Origin: Ignavibacteria bacterium UBA7675 | Lineage (GTDB): Bacteria > Bacteroidota > Ignavibacteria > Kapaibacteriales > UB7675 | DNA: 64,000 nucleotides | Direction of reading: 5' to 3' | NCBI GenBank assembly: GCA_002483085.1 | Contig: DLHF01000046.1 | Span: 161,940 to 225,939, forward strand | In this document: piece by piece, positions 9,221-17,360 of the stretch | How the letters are laid out: each line of letters starts with the position of its first letter | Numbering within the stretch: position 1 is the stretch's first letter | Made by a program: the position numbers and the translations under genes | The notes under the pieces: model-generated | The model's database searches: none | Told to the model about the DNA's origin: nothing | Seen by the model: only the letters and a program-made list of their open reading frames with translations

Positions 9221-10594
9221 TTACTCAACAATCACAATTTCTACGCGGCGGTTTTTGCGGCGTCCATCTTCAGTCCGGTTGTCGGCAACCGGCTGGCGAG
9301 CGCCCACGCCGCTATCAAATATCTGGCCGGTAGCAATGCCCTTACGACGCAGATACTGTTTTACTTGGTTCGCCCGATCCTCCGACACACGCTGGGTTTC
9401 GGCAGGTGTACCAAAGGCATCGGTATGCCCTACAATCCGCACTTGGGCATTGGGATTGGCTACGAGATAGTCTGCCAGTGCATCGAGATATCGCTGAGCT
9501 TCTGCGTCGAATGCAGTAGAAACAGACGTGCGGAAATTTACAGTTTTTGTAGATTTTGGATCGATCCTTACAGTAGGCTGGGATCGAGTTGGCTGTGCGC
9601 TTATCTCTGCGGAGACCGTGGGTACGGCTGCAATAACTTCCTGCTCTATGACCGGACGCTCTATAATAGCAAGCTCCAGCGGCGATATACGGTCGGCAGA
9701 AGCAAACAATGGCAATTCAAAATTGATCTGCTTGTTGATAGAGGCAATGACAAATGGAGGCTCCACGTGCAGAGGGTCGAACGGCAAAATGGTATCAGCT
9801 ACCGAATTTCTCCCGAGCTTTATCGCCACACCAGCACGGGCAAAACCGAGATTCCAGTTCGAACCGTAGTCGTCGGCCACCTCTGTACCAAAATGCAGGG
9901 ACACATAAGGCGCCATACGCACGCGGACGGCGCGGTTGAACTCAAACAGCAGAAATTCGTAACCCGCTCCTACTTGCAGGCCGAGGCGGAATGGATTGGT
10001 CTCGTAATTTACTTTCCGAAAATCTTCAATCCGCGCACTGGTGTCGTTGATACGAGCAATGCGAACCTGCGACCCACTGCGAAATTCAAGATCGATGCCG
10101 CCTGATAGATAGAGCCCATTCAGCGGAAGATCGTAGCGCACACCGGGAGAAACGGTGACATAGTTCAGTGTTACTTCGCTTTCGTATTCGAGGTTTTGTG
10201 CGTTGCTTATATCGCTGCTAAAAAGCCCTATTCGGCGGTCGATAGCCATTACATTGAGATAGCCCCCCAATCCTTTGTCCGGGGGATTCCACTCTGCATA
10301 TGCCCCTACATTGTAGCCAGTGCCAAAGCCGGAACCAAAATCTAAAAGAGGGCGCGCCGAAGGAGTAATCGTATTGGTACGGGCGAGTTTGAGATTGCCG
10401 AGATGAGCATTAAAGCTCGGGCCACCCATCACACCGAACCACCAATCGCCGTAGCCGGAACGCCTCACGAGCGTGTCGCCGGATGGCAAAACATCGCGAT
10501 AGACAGCCTCTCCCGCCCTGCCCTGAGCAGCCGCCGGTACAGAAGGAGCCCACCACAAGCAGGCGAGGATTACTATGGCAACAAGGTGTTTCAA
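9221..10594 (-). CDS. OmpA-family outer membrane protein
   Basis: The 457-residue protein has a signal peptide (MKHLVAIVILACLWWAPSVPAAAQ). The middle is rich in alternating hydrophobic strands (GPSFNAHLGN, NVGAYAEWNP, LGLQVGAGYEFLLF), consistent with an outer-membrane beta barrel. A C-terminal OmpA domain of about 110 residues contains VRIVGHTDAFG and RRKNRRVEIVI, the peptidoglycan-binding signature. It is the last gene of a four-gene surface operon and starts 8 bp after the stop of the T9SS protein gene. It probably anchors the products of the operon to outer membrane and cell wall; that is inference from context. Confidence 0.88.
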   Translation of the reverse strand: MKHLVAIVILACLWWAPSVPAAAQGRAGEAVYRDVLPSGDTLVRRSGYGDWWFGVMGGPSFNAHLGNLKLARTNTITPSARPLLDFGSGFGTGYNVGAYAEWNPPDKGLGGYLNVMAIDRRIGLFSSDISNAQNLEYESEVTLNYVTVSPGVRYDLPLNGLYLSGGIDLEFRSGSQVRIARINDTSARIEDFRKVNYETNPFRLGLQVGAGYEFLLFEFNRAVRVRMAPYVSLHFGTEVADDYGSNWNLGFARAGVAIKLGRNSVADTILPFDPLHVEPPFVIASINKQINFELPLFASADRISPLELAIIERPVIEQEVIAAVPTVSAEISAQPTRSQPTVRIDPKSTKTVNFRTSVSTAFDAEAQRYLDALADYLVANPNAQVRIVGHTDAFGTPAETQRVSEDRANQVKQYLRRKGIATGQIFDSGVGARQPVADNRTEDGRRKNRRVEIVIVE

Positions 10595-10602
10595 GCTGTA
10601 GA

Positions 10603-11850
10603 TCAGCGAATGAGTTGGAGTTTTACAACAGCAGTCGACAGTTCAACACTGGGATCGTCGACGGGATACGCGATAAAAACAACATCGTAGAGGCCCTGTG
10701 ATGCGACTGCGGGCGCTTCGAAGCGCACATTATACTTGCCAATTGGCAATATAACATTATCGAGAAGAACAGCCACCTCTTTACCATTGGGGTCATAGAC
10801 CTTACAGGAGAGAGTTACACGGTCGTCGAGAATATAGTCTACTACTGTCTGATCGCGGAATGGATTGGGATTTGCTTGGGCAAAAGCGATAACCGAACTC
10901 GGCACTATGACGCTCGCCGTATCCAGAGCGATATCGGCACCAACATAATTTTCGTACAGCAGTTGGTACACATATTCTTCATCGCGAAACGGCACAGTAT
11001 CGACATAGCAATACGATTTTCCGTCGTAGCTCATACCCAATCCCTGCAAATCAGGATGCTCTGTATATCGGGCTACTTCTTCAAAGTAAACTTGGCTGTA
11101 GTCGTCGGCGGCATCTCCAAACGGACGGATACCACGCCTCAGCACAAACCCCTTGTTGTACGCCTCACTTCGCGTTTCCCAGCAGAGCAGCACTCTTCTG
11201 TCGCCAATATATTTGGCGGTAAAATACTTCAGAAAGAATTCCGGCACACGAAGGCTATCGGCAAGAAACCGAAGTCGGCCCAGCATTTCGATATTATCCT
11301 GCTCGGCATTCCACGGAAGCGAATCGGCAGAGATTTTAAAGCCATTAGCCTGATAGCGATTATAGGGCTGAGCCCAAGCCAAACTGGTAGGCAGCACTAT
11401 TCCCACCGGAGCAGTAATACGAAACCGTCCAAGCCGGATCCCCGTGTCTCTGTCGATGGCGGCACACTGCCAGAATTCATCAGGACCGAGAATTGTAATG
11501 CTCATACGCTTTTTCAGCGTGCTATCGGCAATAATATAGTTTGCAGGGTCGAGATCAGAAGTGTTTGGGATGACCTCAAGAGTACATTCATCGAGATCAA
11601 CGCCCGGCAGCGTAAGCTGAAACGTTCCATTAGCCCACTTTTCCCACAGATCGGAATCTCGGGAAAGACGAAGATCGAACTCCAAAGTATTGGGCTGAGG
11701 TTGCAGCAAGCGGGTCACATTCAGCGTTGCAAGTGTGTCGTCGGGCACAGGGAGCGCCGTAGCACGCACGCAGAGAACGCAGCACAGAACAAGCACCGCA
11801 GTGCAAAACCGATAGACACCGGAAGCGATGATGTTCTTATTTCGGTACAA
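10603..11850 (-). CDS. Secreted T9SS cargo protein
   Basis: The 415-residue protein starts with a hydrophobic export signal (residues about 10-32, ending in ATALP). The middle contains LLCWETRSEAYNKGFVLRRG, the module that commonly precedes T9SS tails. The C-terminal sorting domain runs from FAQANPNPFRDQTVVDYILD to VVKLQLIR. Its first 14 bp overlap the end of the upstream dockerin-tailed gene, suggesting coupled translation. No enzymatic motif is seen, so it is likely a structural surface protein. Confidence 0.88.
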   Translation of the reverse strand: MYRNKNIIASGVYRFCTAVLVLCCVLCVRATALPVPDDTLATLNVTRLLQPQPNTLEFDLRLSRDSDLWEKWANGTFQLTLPGVDLDECTLEVIPNTSDLDPANYIIADSTLKKRMSITILGPDEFWQCAAIDRDTGIRLGRFRITAPVGIVLPTSLAWAQPYNRYQANGFKISADSLPWNAEQDNIEMLGRLRFLADSLRVPEFFLKYFTAKYIGDRRVLLCWETRSEAYNKGFVLRRGIRPFGDAADDYSQVYFEEVARYTEHPDLQGLGMSYDGKSYCYVDTVPFRDEEYVYQLLYENYVGADIALDTASVIVPSSVIAFAQANPNPFRDQTVVDYILDDRVTLSCKVYDPNGKEVAVLLDNVILPIGKYNVRFEAPAVASQGLYDVVFIAYPVDDPSVELSTAVVKLQLIR

Positions 11851-13933
11851 GTGTCTCTCTCCCCCGATTATTCCAGTTTACATTGGCGTCTTTTGTCGTT
11901 ACTACTGTATTTAGGTCCGTATCAGCATTACTGTATCCTTCTGCATTCCGCTGCTGCCACGACGATGTAGCAAGGCCATCGTAGTCGTCTCGGTCTACTT
12001 TGCCATCGCCATTAGTATCACCGGCGATCATGGCAAATGTCTGGCTACCTGCCATACTCATATCTACGAGCTTAGCAGCATTCGAACCACCGAGCAGCAT
12101 TCCACCGCGATACATATCCAGCACACTCGGTACACCGGGCGTAAATTTGTACGCATCCTGTGTCATAATGGCCAAGTGATTACGGTGATGAACAGCTACA
12201 TAATACGTCCCGGAATCAACATAAATAGGCTTATTCGTAGTATAATCTACAATACGCCCATCCTGCTGGATAAAGCCTGTTTTATAATGCCTTTTTCCAC
12301 CCGAGATTTGCGTGCGAAACTCCACGACTACCCAGTCTACAACAGAATCCGGAATAGACGTAACACTGATAAACTGGCGATTAGGGTCCAGATTATAGGG
12401 ATAGATCGACGGCGGAGTAAGAGGAATAAATCCACCATCGCGCAGGTCGGCAGCCATACCACCATTGCGGTACGGGCCTTCGAGCAGCGCATACACAAGC
12501 ACCGATACTTTTATGCTCTTGCCATCGGGGCCAATAGCAAAAAATCCTGTGCGCTCTATATTCGTAGCAAAAGCATAGCCCCATGTTGCAGAGAACTGTG
12601 GCTTTTCGGAGCTACCTATATTGTACCAGTCCGAACTGTCGGCGCTGTAATGCTGAAGCACAAGCGAGTCGCGGTTCGATACCGTCGTCTCGTCGAGCGG
12701 ACTAATTTTCCAGCCGTAGCCAATAGTCGCTATAAAATTGCCTGTTACAGGCTGGTAGGTAAGATCAGCGGCAGAAATCGTAATCGAACGCCTTACCTTG
12801 CCGGGATTATTATCCGGCAGCGGCGCTGTATTAGGCAATACGCGGAATGTCATACGGCTCACAGTTCCCTTATCGTTGATCGTGGGAAACAGCGCGTATG
12901 TATGGATATTATTAAATATATTCTTGTCGCCGGCTACGAGATTAGTGCGGCGCATGGAGCCAATGACTTCAGCATCGGTATCAGCGTAGATAGGGTTGTT
13001 CTCCGACGCATGAGTGAGCACATACTGATCGCCTGCCGCCTCTGTATTAATAGAAGCTGCAAGGTACAGAGAATCGTTCACTGTCACCGATTTTGCGAGC
13101 GCTATGCCTTTGGTGTTTTCTACTCGGAGAGTTTTCAGTACCGTACTATCAGAAGGAAGTTCAGAACCGGAAACAATGCTCCCATCGCCCGTATAACGAA
13201 CGGAAACATTCTTGCCGAACCTGGGATCAGCCGCGAGAGAGCCCTGGGTGGAACGCACGATAAGCGCCGAATCTCCAAGGGAAAAATTATTGGTTGTGCT
13301 ATTGCGAAGCTCGCCGCGCGTAAGCTCCAGCGAAGTAATAACAGAGAATCCACCGCCCCGCACTACATCGGCACCTGTGAAATTATTGAGTTCTAATTGC
13401 TTGAACTCTCCTGTGCCTCCTACCGGCTGAGCATTATCGCCATTGAGCACGACTTTGCCTGTGATCTTTGTAGGATTAATCACGCCATCGTGCTGCACAC
13501 GACCGTTGGCGATAATGCGATATCGGTCGTCCAATTCTATCCACGTACCGGCTGAAGTGGACAGGGTATCAATAGCTACAAAATTGCGTGCAGCATCGGT
13601 ATTGAGGATTTTCTCGCTCTGCCCCTGCATGTGCACATTCTCGTATGTAATCTGCGGCACGGCCTGCACAAATCCCGCCTTGTCGCGCACGTATTCCACA
13701 CGCCCCTTCAGCGTATCCTGCTCGATCTGCGCATTGCCTTCGACGATAATCGTACCGTTCTTGTTTTCGATTTTCGCTTTGTTCGTGCTTTTGAGCACAT
13801 TTCGCACAACAATTTTCCCGGTGTTGTTTACCTCTGCCTTATCCGAACTTTGTTCGAGTTGGGCAAGCGCCGTCCCCGCCCCTGCCGTGCAGAGTGTAAT
13901 CGCGAGTACGAGTATGAGAGAAAAGCGCTTCAT
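11837..13933 (-). CDS. Secreted repeat protein with dockerin-like C-terminus
   Basis: The 698-residue protein starts at 13933 (MKRFSLILVLAITLCTAGAGTALAQ), a textbook signal peptide; an upstream frame extension to 14185 would run into the preceding gene and is rejected. The N-terminal half has short beta-rich repeats (NNTGKIVVRN, KNGTIIVEGN) like those of the preceding 752-residue protein, and both share a GSMRRTN/GRMNRT segment and an IATIGYGWK/LATIRAGYK segment, so they are related. The C-terminus has two Ca-binding loops, GDTNGDGKVDRDDYD and DTDLNTVVTTKDAN, as in dockerin type I, ending NWNNRGRETLVPK. No T9SS tail of the usual kind is present. It is the second gene of the surface operon. 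Confidence 0.85.
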   Translation of the reverse strand: MKRFSLILVLAITLCTAGAGTALAQLEQSSDKAEVNNTGKIVVRNVLKSTNKAKIENKNGTIIVEGNAQIEQDTLKGRVEYVRDKAGFVQAVPQITYENVHMQGQSEKILNTDAARNFVAIDTLSTSAGTWIELDDRYRIIANGRVQHDGVINPTKITGKVVLNGDNAQPVGGTGEFKQLELNNFTGADVVRGGGFSVITSLELTRGELRNSTTNNFSLGDSALIVRSTQGSLAADPRFGKNVSVRYTGDGSIVSGSELPSDSTVLKTLRVENTKGIALAKSVTVNDSLYLAASINTEAAGDQYVLTHASENNPIYADTDAEVIGSMRRTNLVAGDKNIFNNIHTYALFPTINDKGTVSRMTFRVLPNTAPLPDNNPGKVRRSITISAADLTYQPVTGNFIATIGYGWKISPLDETTVSNRDSLVLQHYSADSSDWYNIGSSEKPQFSATWGYAFATNIERTGFFAIGPDGKSIKVSVLVYALLEGPYRNGGMAADLRDGGFIPLTPPSIYPYNLDPNRQFISVTSIPDSVVDWVVVEFRTQISGGKRHYKTGFIQQDGRIVDYTTNKPIYVDSGTYYVAVHHRNHLAIMTQDAYKFTPGVPSVLDMYRGGMLLGGSNAAKLVDMSMAGSQTFAMIAGDTNGDGKVDRDDYDGLATSSWQQRNAEGYSNADTDLNTVVTTKDANVNWNNRGRETLVPK

Positions 13934-14000
13934 AGGTAAACAGTACACGGAGCGAAAAGAAGGGGAACCGGTTTGTCCGGTTCCCCATGAACTTGCTTGA

Positions 14001-16259
14001 TTATTGACCAACTTCGATAAGACCGCCGTTGGACAGCGCACCGTTGTTGGAGAGGTTTTGTTCCACGCGAAGACTACCTGTACCAGCACCCGTTGTCGGG
14101 AAGTTGATAAGACCGTTGTACAGTGTAGCGCTGGAGAACGTACCCGAAAGTGTAGCAGCATCAGCATTGATTGTAGCACCGCCACGGTTGTTGATAAGAC
14201 CGCTGGTACCAGTAATCAGCCAGTTGATATTCTGCGTTTGTTCGTCGGTTGTACCTGTCGAGCTAGAGCCGAACAGCAGTGAAGCATCAGCAACATCGCC
14301 AATCGTCACATTGCGGATAAGCGCGCTTTTGGTACCGGATGCATAACCTTCGAGGATCTGACCATTAGCTGTAAGACCGTCGATGCCAGTACGGCGATAA
14401 CCTACGTGCACAGTGTGATACACTACTGCATTGTCGTTTGCGCCCGGCTCTACGCCTTCATCCCATGTATTGGGGTTCGACCAGCGACCGTGGTTGATCG
14501 TGTAGAACGTTGTCGGACCGCTGCGCAGAAGAAGATCGTTGGTAGAAGCGAAGTAAGCGTCGGCGAGGCCGTCCACTGTACCAGATGTAGCGCGGAAGCC
14601 AGCGAGTTCTACATAGTGAACTGTGCCAGTTGTTACGCGGCTATAGGGGCTACCTGTACCCATTTTCTCTGCTTGCGAGCCATCAGCTTCGTAGAAACGA
14701 ACATCGTTTTCTGTTGTTCCTGCACCAGTCCATGCACCCGGGACATCGCTCGATTTATAACCAGCGCGAATTGTTGCCAGCCAGCCACCTGTCGGGTAAT
14801 CAACAGTGATCTTTCTGTTCACGTCTGTCGTAGCCACAAACTGGTTGGGCGCCGTAGCAGGCTGAACATTAAACATCATGGTAGCAGGAGCGCTGCCGCC
14901 AGTAATTGTTACGATTGTGTTTTCGTTGTTGAAGGTAAGCGGCGAGCCAGAGGTCATTGTGCGGTTCATACGGCCCACAACTTCGATACCGGAACCGTAG
15001 GTAACGCCTGCGGTCGGATCGAGCATGAACAGTGTATTAGCAGCCATCGGCAGGTTGTTGTCGTATGCAGCAAAGTTGTTCGACACATACACATCGCCAC
15101 CAACTGTTTTGGTGCCCGATGTTACTATCAAGTTACCATAGGGATGGGTTGTAACTGTGCTTACAATGCTCTGAGCTGCCGAGCCATTATAGCGGACAAG
15201 CGACGCATCGTTGAAGTTCATGTTTGTAGCGGCGGCGTAGTTGTTGGCAAACGCACCAGTAACATCCATTTGCGAGCCAGAGGTAACTGTGATCATCGCA
15301 TTAGCTGCGTTGGCCAGCGTAAGCGTACCAGTTGCACCAATGGTAACGAGGCCTGTGCTTGTAACATTGAACAAACCATTGTTCACATTCGACGCACCGG
15401 CAAAGGTAGCTGCGCCTGTGCTCGTATTCAGCGTACCGCCGTTTTCGAGGTTTACGTTGTTTGTAGCAGCAAAGCCTGCTGTGCCCGAACCGAGGTTCAG
15501 CGATGCGGAAGCGCCATCGACGCTCATCACGCCAGCACCAGCCTGCTGTGTTGTAATATTTTCCGAGCGCAGTGTACCGCTGATGGTCACTGTCGCTGTA
15601 TTGCTAGCTTCTTCGCGGAATTCTTCCGATACACGGACTTCCGTAGCAGCGGCCACTGTTTTGGCACCGCCGTTTTGCAGGAACAGGTTGAAGTAGCGGT
15701 TTGTATTGCCCGATGTACCACTTTCGCCGGTAATCGTTTGTGCACCTGAACCATCGTAAATAAACGTGCTTGAGCCGTACTCGCGGTTGCCGCCTGCAAC
15801 TACGTATGTACCGGAAACATAAACAGTAGCAGCGTTATAATCTTTCTGGCTGGCTGCGCTGAGCTGAAGGTTGTTATACCATCTGCCTTGGACTGTTTGT
15901 GCAGCTCCAATATTGGAGTACAGCACCAGACCCGGGATACGCATCAGACCACTTGTACCAAGAGCCGTCGCTCCGCCTGCATTGCCTGAGCCATCGGTAA
16001 AGACACTGCCCGAAGCATTGCCGAGTACTTCAAACGTACCAGTATTGATGATGTTTGTCGTAGCCGCAGCAAAGTTGCGGAATTGGCTGGAGGCATTCCG
16101 CATGCGGATGGTACCAGTCGCGTTGTTGTTCAGCGTGGCCGTTGTCCCATGTACATAGTTCTGGGCCATACCATCGGCAGCACTAAACAGAATCGCGCAT
16201 GCAGCAAGGCCGAGCCCCCACATGGAACGTTTCTGGAAAAAGCTGTTCGAAAGCTTCAT
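14001..16259 (-). CDS. Secreted repeat-rich surface protein, related to the giant protein downstream of 31790
   Basis: The 752-residue protein begins MKLSNSFFQKRSMWGLGLAA at 16259 behind AACGAGG; the frame extends to 16382 but lacks a signal before this Met. A signal peptide ends at GMAQ. The body is Gly/Thr/Asn/Ala-rich with short beta-helix-like repeats (NNGLFNVTSTGLVTIGATGT). It carries one module of the type FYTINHGRWSNPNTWDEG...DNAVVYHTVHVG that occurs seven times in the giant protein. It ends NNGALSNGGLIEVGQ, matching the giant protein's end NDGTLTNSGTIEIGN. It is the first gene of its operon, and a palindromic operator-like sequence lies 130 bp upstream. Probably a fibre or adhesin subunit. 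Confidence 0.87.
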   Translation of the reverse strand: MKLSNSFFQKRSMWGLGLAACAILFSAADGMAQNYVHGTTATLNNNATGTIRMRNASSQFRNFAAATTNIINTGTFEVLGNASGSVFTDGSGNAGGATALGTSGLMRIPGLVLYSNIGAAQTVQGRWYNNLQLSAASQKDYNAATVYVSGTYVVAGGNREYGSSTFIYDGSGAQTITGESGTSGNTNRYFNLFLQNGGAKTVAAATEVRVSEEFREEASNTATVTISGTLRSENITTQQAGAGVMSVDGASASLNLGSGTAGFAATNNVNLENGGTLNTSTGAATFAGASNVNNGLFNVTSTGLVTIGATGTLTLANAANAMITVTSGSQMDVTGAFANNYAAATNMNFNDASLVRYNGSAAQSIVSTVTTHPYGNLIVTSGTKTVGGDVYVSNNFAAYDNNLPMAANTLFMLDPTAGVTYGSGIEVVGRMNRTMTSGSPLTFNNENTIVTITGGSAPATMMFNVQPATAPNQFVATTDVNRKITVDYPTGGWLATIRAGYKSSDVPGAWTGAGTTENDVRFYEADGSQAEKMGTGSPYSRVTTGTVHYVELAGFRATSGTVDGLADAYFASTNDLLLRSGPTTFYTINHGRWSNPNTWDEGVEPGANDNAVVYHTVHVGYRRTGIDGLTANGQILEGYASGTKSALIRNVTIGDVADASLLFGSSSTGTTDEQTQNINWLITGTSGLINNRGGATINADAATLSGTFSSATLYNGLINFPTTGAGTGSLRVEQNLSNNGALSNGGLIEVGQ

Positions 16260-16685
16260 AAAAACCTCGTTAGAGAAGAAAGAAAAATGATATACATACG
16301 ATCTATTAAAGTTGTTTTCAGTAACCAGCGAACGAACAAAGTGCGCCACTGCCAAATTAGGGGAACTACGCTTCACAGACAATCCGTAGAATTACGTAAT
16401 TTCTCCCGGCAGAGCCCTGTAGAAACTATTTATGCCTCAGATAGCGACAAAATCTCCACGGGAAGCCTCTGTATCGTAGTCGTTCATTCATGCGAAGTCG
16501 CCTAAAGTGCTTTTGTAACTCTTGTTCAATATGTGTTGCGGACGGCATATCATATCTGCGCGAACATGGGCACGATTGCCTTTTGCTCCGGCTCTCGGCT
16601 CGGCGCCTGGCGCAAGAACAACCACGAAGCGGTTGTGCCGCGCGGTGCGGAGACTTATCGCAGGAGCAGCAACGCCCGCGTTCAA
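16260..16685. other. Intergenic region: leader of the 752-residue protein operon and 3' end of the regulator operon
   Basis: No gene seen. It contains the palindromic operator-like site at 16379-16410. A small hairpin (ACAACC/GGTTGT around 16617-16636) 50 bp downstream of the regulator stop is a weak terminator candidate. Confidence 0.5.
16379..16410 (-). promoter_or_regulatory. Putative operator (TACGTA palindrome), copy 1
   Basis: A perfect 12-bp palindrome AATTACGTAATT (16390-16401) is flanked by CTACGGATT on one side and CGGGAG on the other, read on the minus strand. Nearly the same composite sequence occurs at 33303-33328. TACGTA and TACGGA start 10 bp apart in both copies, one helical turn, as expected for a dimeric HTH regulator. 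It lies 130 bp upstream of the 16259 start. Confidence 0.6.
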
Positions 16686-17345
16686 CTATTCTTTTACCAA
16701 ACCATTGAGCAGTGCAAAGCGCACTAATCCGGCGGTATTTTTTATCTGTAATTTCTGCATAAGGTTTGCTCGATGTGTATCTACTGTGCGGGTACTGATA
16801 AACAGCGTATCGGCAATTTCCTTGCTTGTATGCCCATTAGCGATATACGAGAGAATTTCCTGTTCGCGACGCGATAAATACACATTGGCGTTGGGATCCG
16901 AAACGCCAGTATTACCAAAAGGAAGGTCTGGGTTGGCCATCAGCGCAAGAATGGCCGTACTAAACACTTTTTCGGAACGCATCACGCCTTCTACGGCTGT
17001 GAGCAGCTCTTGCTTTCCTATCTCTTTCGATAAATAGCCATCTGCACCTGCTCCCATCGCCTGCATAAGATACGACCTATCTTCCAGCGATGTCAACATC
17101 ACTACTTTCACATCCGGGAGAATGAGCTTAATCGCTCTTGCAGCTTCGATACCGGTCATTGCAGGCATGAGAATATCGGTAAGGACAATATCGGGCCGGA
17201 GTTCGGCAGCCATCTCGACAACTTTTTTTCCGTCGGACGCTTCACCGACAATTTCCACAGTTTCGGCAGACTTCAGCAGGCTTCTAATACCGAGCCTAAC
17301 GATTTCGTGGTCATCTGCTATCAATACCCGCAGTAGCTGCCCCAT
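16686..17345 (-). CDS. NarL/LuxR-family response regulator (orphan)
   Basis: A 219-residue two-domain regulator. The receiver has the acidic pair D11/D12, phospho-acceptor D57 (IVLTDILMP) and K107 (GYLSKEI). The C-terminal LuxR-type HTH includes LSRREQEILSYIANGHTSKEIA and STRTVDTHRANLMQKL. A strong ribosome binding site (GGGAGGAG) precedes the ATG at 17345. It begins 15 bp after the giant gene stop and is probably co-transcribed with it. No histidine kinase is encoded in the window, so the partner is elsewhere. The palindromes upstream of both surface operons are plausible targets; this is inference. Confidence 0.92.
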   Translation of the reverse strand: MGQLLRVLIADDHEIVRLGIRSLLKSAETVEIVGEASDGKKVVEMAAELRPDIVLTDILMPAMTGIEAARAIKLILPDVKVVMLTSLEDRSYLMQAMGAGADGYLSKEIGKQELLTAVEGVMRSEKVFSTAILALMANPDLPFGNTGVSDPNANVYLSRREQEILSYIANGHTSKEIADTLFISTRTVDTHRANLMQKLQIKNTAGLVRFALLNGLVKE

Positions 17346-17360
17346 TCTCCTCCCGGTCTT

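Noticed and set aside
14406..15749. 447-codon plus-strand frame opposite the 752-residue surface protein
   Set aside because: Cysteine-rich shadow with no family features; the minus-strand gene explains the region.
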